Origin: DATLAN01 sp035527455
GTDB taxonomy: Bacteria; Planctomycetota; Planctomycetia; Pirellulales; Thermoguttaceae
DNA length: 26,137 bases
Assembly (NCBI GenBank): GCA_035527455.1
Contig: DATLAN010000344.1
Span: 1-26,137, forward strand
Direction of reading: 5' to 3'
Part shown: positions 22,642 to 26,137 of the stretch, in pieces
Layout: every line of letters begins with the position of its first letter
How positions within the stretch are numbered: position 1 is the stretch's first letter
Translations under genes and position numbers: made by a program
The notes under the pieces: generated by a model
What the model was told of the DNA's origin: nothing
Database searches by the model: none
Seen by the model: the letters and a program-made list of their open reading frames with translations, nothing else

Positions 22642-24324
22642 ATGACGAAGTGTGCAGGGTGGATTGGCGCGGCGGCTTTGCTGCTTTGTTTCACAGCGGC
22701 GGCCGGCTGCGCCGCGGAGATGGAAGATATGTCGGACTCTCCCTTTCCCAAACGGTTGAAGGTGTTGCCCTTTCCCGACGGCTTGAAGTGGATCAACACG
22801 GCCGGGCCCATCGAGCTGAGCGACCTGCGGGGCCGGTTCGTGCTGCTGGACTTCTGGACCTACTGCTGCATCAACTGCATGCACGTCCTGCCCGAGTTGA
22901 AGAAGCTCGAACGCGCCTATCCCAAGGAACTCGTCGTGATCGGCGTCCATTCGGCCAAGTTCGAGAACGAGAAAGACAGCCAGAACATCACCGACGCCGT
23001 GCTCCGCTACCAGATCGAACACCCGGTGGTCAACGACGCGGAGATGGTCCTCTGGCGGCGGTTCGGCATCCAGTCGTGGCCGACGCTGGTGCTCGTCGAT
23101 CCGCAGGGCTACGCCGTCTGGGGCAACAGCGGCGAGACCACCTTCGAAGAACTCGACGAGGTGATGAAGAAAGCGATCCCTTTCTACAAGCAGAAGGGGC
23201 TGCTGAAGGCGGAGCCGATCCAGTTCGACCTGGAGGCCCGGCGCATCGAACCGACCCCGCTGCGATTCCCCGGCAAGCTCCTGGCCGACGAAGCCACCGG
23301 GCGGCTGTACATCGCCGACAGCAATCACAACCGCATCGTGGTCGTGCAACTCGACGGCTCGCTGCTGGGCACCATCGGCGCGGGAACGGCCGGCCGTGCG
23401 GACGGAGATTGCGACACGGCCCAGTTCAACCAGCCGCAGGGGATGGCGCTCGACGGGCAGTTCCTCTACGTGGCCGATACGGAAAACCATCTCATTCGCA
23501 AAGTCGACCTCCTCGAGCGCGAGGTAACGACCGTCGCCGGACTGGGCGAGCAGCGCCGCACGGTGCCGCCGTTCGGACGATCGGTCGACCCGCTGCAGAC
23601 CGCGTTGAGCAGCCCCTGGGCCCTGTGCATCCACCGGCGGGACCTGTTGATCGCCATGGCCGGATCGCACCAGATCTGGAAGATGCGGCTGGACGAGCCG
23701 AGCCTGGAGATCTACGCCGGCAACGGGCGCGAGGACATCGTCGACGGCCTGCGGGCGCCGCGAGAGCCGTATCAGACCGGTTTCTCTTCTTTCGCCCAGC
23801 CCAGCGGATTGGCCTCCGACGGCACGTGGCTCTACGTGGCCGACAGCGAAGGCAGCTCGATTCGGGCGGTCCCGCTGGATCCCGGCGGCAAGGTGAAGAC
23901 GGTGGTCGGCACGGCCCACTTGCCCTTGGCCCGGCTGTTCACCTTCGGCGACGTCGACGGCGACGCCCGGCAGGCGAGGCTGCAACATCCCTTGGGCGTG
24001 GTCTATTATCGCGACAGGCTCTACGTGGCCGACACGTACAACAACAAGATCAAGGTCGTCGATCCGGCCGACGGCACCACGCGGACGCTGGTCGGGACCG
24101 GCAAGCCCGGCCGAACGGACGACCCGGCCACGTTCGACGAGCCGGCCGGAATCACGGCGGCCGACGGGAAGCTGTTCGTGGCCGACACGAACAATCACCT
24201 GATCCGCGTGGTGGATCTGGAGGACGGGAACCGGGTCTCGACGCTTTCGATCCCCTCGGTCCTTTCTCGTACACGTCAACCGGCCCGTTCCAGCAACAGC
24301 AGCAGCTCGGCTGCGTCGTCGTAG
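22642..24324 (+). CDS. Exported thioredoxin-fold protein with six NHL repeats (NHLRC2-like)
   Basis: This is a 560-aa protein. The N-terminus (residues 1-25) is a signal peptide with CFTAAAGC near its end, possibly a weak lipobox at Cys23. Residues about 50-190 are a thioredoxin / TlpA-like domain with FWTYCCINCMHVLPEL; the redox pair is Cys76-Ile-Asn-Cys79, preceded by an extra Cys75, as in the NHLRC2 family. The cis-proline loop reads SWPTLVLVD. Residues about 215-540 contain six NHL units, each with the LYVADxxNxxI pattern (for example LYIADSNHNRI, LYVADTENHLI, LYVADTYNNKI, LFVADTNNHLI), expected to form a six-bladed propeller. The start at 22642 has GGGGA 6 bases upstream. The last 49 bases overlap the end of the TPR gene on the other strand, giving a Ser-rich tail. 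An extracytoplasmic thiol-redox or binding role is inferred. Confidence 0.87.
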   Translation: MTKCAGWIGAAALLLCFTAAAGCAAEMEDMSDSPFPKRLKVLPFPDGLKWINTAGPIELSDLRGRFVLLDFWTYCCINCMHVLPELKKLERAYPKELVVIGVHSAKFENEKDSQNITDAVLRYQIEHPVVNDAEMVLWRRFGIQSWPTLVLVDPQGYAVWGNSGETTFEELDEVMKKAIPFYKQKGLLKAEPIQFDLEARRIEPTPLRFPGKLLADEATGRLYIADSNHNRIVVVQLDGSLLGTIGAGTAGRADGDCDTAQFNQPQGMALDGQFLYVADTENHLIRKVDLLEREVTTVAGLGEQRRTVPPFGRSVDPLQTALSSPWALCIHRRDLLIAMAGSHQIWKMRLDEPSLEIYAGNGREDIVDGLRAPREPYQTGFSSFAQPSGLASDGTWLYVADSEGSSIRAVPLDPGGKVKTVVGTAHLPLARLFTFGDVDGDARQARLQHPLGVVYYRDRLYVADTYNNKIKVVDPADGTTRTLVGTGKPGRTDDPATFDEPAGITAADGKLFVADTNNHLIRVVDLEDGNRVSTLSIPSVLSRTRQPARSSNSSSSAASS

Positions 24325-26137
24325 TCGAGATTCGGGTCGTCGGCCAGGGCCGGATCGCGATTGCCGGCCAGGACGGCTTGCAGTGCGGGGATCAGGGCTT
24401 TGGCGTATCGGGGCAGGTCGGGCCGGGTGGCCAATTGGGTCAAGGCGGCTTCGCCCTCTTGCGTCTGGTTCTGCGCGATCGCGTCAGTAACCATTCGGCA
24501 TAACTGCGGGCCGAGGCCCGAGTGATTCTCTCCGCCGGCGCGGCGGTAGTCGAGGAAGGCTCGGACGGCCTTGGCCCGGGCCTCGGCGGCGGCCTGCGGG
24601 TGGCCCGTGGCTTGTTCCAGGTCGTAGAGAATGCCCCAAGTCTTCCACGGCTCGGCGGCATGGCCGTAGGGTTCCTTACACTCGATCGCCCGCTCGATTT
24701 CCCGGCGGGCCTCGTCGTGGCGGCCGAGCTTAATCAGCGTATCGGCGGCGTTGTTCCGCGTGCGACCTTCGTCGGCCATATCTCCCAGTTCCACGTACTT
24801 GTCCGCGGCCTGGCGGTAGAAGGCGACCGCCTCCTCGAGCCGGCCCATGGCGTCGTAGAGGTTACCCAACTCAAGCAGCGAGGAGGCTTCGCCCGCGGTG
24901 TCCTGTCGCTGGACTTTGATCGCCAGCGACTGGCGATAGGCCCGTTCGGCCTGGTCGAACTGCCCGGCCTCGCGGTGAACGATGCCGATCTGGTGCCAGA
25001 TCACCGCCACGGTGCCGGGCTCGCCGAGGGCCTCGAAGGTCTTTTTGGCCTCGTCGTAGGCCGCCAGGGCGTCGGCATGACGGCCTTGATTCATACGGAC
25101 CGTGCCGAGCTGGCCTTTCGCCACGGCGGCGCTCCTCTCGTCCCCGATCTTCCCGAACCTCTCACCGGCCTCTTCGTACGCCGCGGCCGCTTCGTCGAGC
25201 CGGCCCAAGGCGCGGAGGCAGTCGCCCTGCTCGGTGATCGCGGCGGAGGCCATCCGCTCGGCCTCGGCGATGCCCGAGGCGGCCAGCGTCTCGAAGCGTC
25301 GCCGGGCCTCGGTCAGGGGCTTCAGGGCAGCCCCGGCCGCTCCGCCCATTCTCAGCACCCGCCCCAGGCGCCAATGCGCCGCGGCGGTGTCGTATGCGGC
25401 TTCCGGAAAAGGCTTTCTCGCTGCGGCCAGGCTGTCGTTCAGCAGCTTCCGGGCCGCCGTGTGGGCCGAGGGCAGGTCGCCCGCGTCCAGCAGCCGGTCG
25501 ATCGTTTTGGAGGCGGCCTGGAACCGGGCGTGACTCCACTCGCTCAAGCCCTTGGCGGCCGCTTCCCGCACCGCGACCACCTGGGCCAAGGCCCGCGGCC
25601 GGCCCAGCGGGGCCACCAGCGTTTCCACGCTGTCGGCCACGTCGACCACCTCCTCGGCCGCCGCCTTCTGGGCCAAGGCGTCGAGCAAGGCCAGCAGGTT
25701 GGGAAGCTCCAGCAGCGTAAGCCGGGCCGCCAGTCCTGCGTCCTTGAATGCTTGCTCGTACAGGACCCCCAGCAGCCCCTGCATGGCGTCAGCCCATCGG
25801 GCGCGGGTCTGCTCTTCTTCGGCCGCGTCCATCCGCCCCAGCAGATACGCCGGCAGCGCCGGGTCCAGCCGCAGATGCCCGTAGCCCATGTCCTCGCCCA
25901 ACCCGACGTGGATTAGTTCCGCGAACACTCGGCGTGTTGCCTGTGCATCGAGTTGGTGCATGATCCCGAAGACAGCCGCGTGCGCTCCCCCGTGAAACAC
26001 GGCCAACACGCGGATCTTCTCCCGCGTCTCCGGCGAAAACCGGCGCAGGGAGAGTTCCACGCTGGCGAAGAGCGACCGCTCCCGGTCGTCGGGGTACTGC
26101 CGGTGCAACTCGGCCATCAGCGGGCCGACGTTTTCGG
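24276..26137 (-). CDS. TPR protein, partial; resembles the C-terminal half of a STAND-type NTPase
   Basis: The frame is open from the right edge through to the stop at 24276. A Met codon at 26115-26117 exists, but codons before it (reading ENVGPL) continue without a stop, so the true start is probably outside the window. After that Met, residues about 10-55 (SLFASVELSLRRFSPETREKIR, given here in part as SLRRFSPETREKIRVLAVF) look like the winged-helix segment that follows an NB-ARC/NACHT ATPase core. Residues about 290-525 contain TPR units at an exact 40-residue period (GRLDEA, GRHADA, GQFDQA, GRLEEA, GRHDEA at about 305, 345, 385, 425 and 465), the long kinesin-light-chain-like type. The tail after EPWKTWGILYDLEQATGHP is typical of a widespread bacterial TPR family. 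There is no signal peptide in the visible part. A regulatory or conflict-related role is possible but depends on the unseen N-terminus. Confidence 0.8.
   Translation of the reverse strand, partial: ENVGPLMAELHRQYPDDRERSLFASVELSLRRFSPETREKIRVLAVFHGGAHAAVFGIMHQLDAQATRRVFAELIHVGLGEDMGYGHLRLDPALPAYLLGRMDAAEEEQTRARWADAMQGLLGVLYEQAFKDAGLAARLTLLELPNLLALLDALAQKAAAEEVVDVADSVETLVAPLGRPRALAQVVAVREAAAKGLSEWSHARFQAASKTIDRLLDAGDLPSAHTAARKLLNDSLAAARKPFPEAAYDTAAAHWRLGRVLRMGGAAGAALKPLTEARRRFETLAASGIAEAERMASAAITEQGDCLRALGRLDEAAAAYEEAGERFGKIGDERSAAVAKGQLGTVRMNQGRHADALAAYDEAKKTFEALGEPGTVAVIWHQIGIVHREAGQFDQAERAYRQSLAIKVQRQDTAGEASSLLELGNLYDAMGRLEEAVAFYRQAADKYVELGDMADEGRTRNNAADTLIKLGRHDEARREIERAIECKEPYGHAAEPWKTWGILYDLEQATGHPQAAAEARAKAVRAFLDYRRAGGENHSGLGPQLCRMVTDAIAQNQTQEGEAALTQLATRPDLPRYAKALIPALQAVLAGNRDPALADDPNLDYDDAAELLLLLERAG

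Overview
The window looks like a chromosomal segment of a Planctomycetota bacterium. This is inferred from the high G+C, the many Tat-exported Gfo/Idh/MocA oxidoreductases that share an APYVITSxALG-type signal and a C-terminal REPW, the exported HEAT-repeat proteins, an NHLRC2-like thioredoxin/NHL protein, and a dense set of short intergenic palindromes. No rRNA, tRNA, CRISPR array, transposase or phage gene was seen. The lineage cannot be refined from the sequence alone.

Layout. (1) 149-8400, plus strand: six consecutive paralogous Tat-exported Gfo/Idh/MocA family NAD(P)-type oxidoreductases, each with its own AGGAG-type ribosome binding site. (2) 8540-10798, plus: two exported HEAT-repeat proteins. 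(3) 10913-13686, plus: a proline/threonine-rich lipoprotein with a discoidin-like C-terminal domain, overlapping by ATGA a membrane glycosyltransferase-like protein of the TIGR03663/Agl23 type. A strong hairpin at 13744-13769 probably terminates transcription. (4) 22241-13891, minus strand in transcription order: a 980-aa exported glycoside hydrolase-like protein, a GH2 beta-mannosidase-like enzyme, a DUF5060/DUF4038 apiosidase-like enzyme and a small exported two-EF-hand protein. (5) 22642-24324, plus: a thioredoxin-fold protein fused to six NHL repeats, overlapping tail to tail with (6) a TPR protein on the minus strand that runs off the right edge and resembles the C-terminal half of a STAND-type NTPase.

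Functional reading (inference). Three exported polysaccharide-active proteins stand near six exported sugar-type dehydrogenases, which suggests extracytoplasmic breakdown and redox modification of plant or algal glycans. Tat export fits enzymes that fold around a tightly bound nicotinamide cofactor, as known for Zymomonas glucose-fructose oxidoreductase. The lipoprotein/Agl23 pair is translationally coupled, and the Thr/Pro stalk is a plausible glycosylation substrate of the membrane enzyme.

The most unusual signal outside the genes is a set of intergenic hairpin elements from several families. Two families show compensatory base-pair changes between copies, and two further families with different stems share the same 9-nt loop. 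This points to structure-preserving, REP-like elements.
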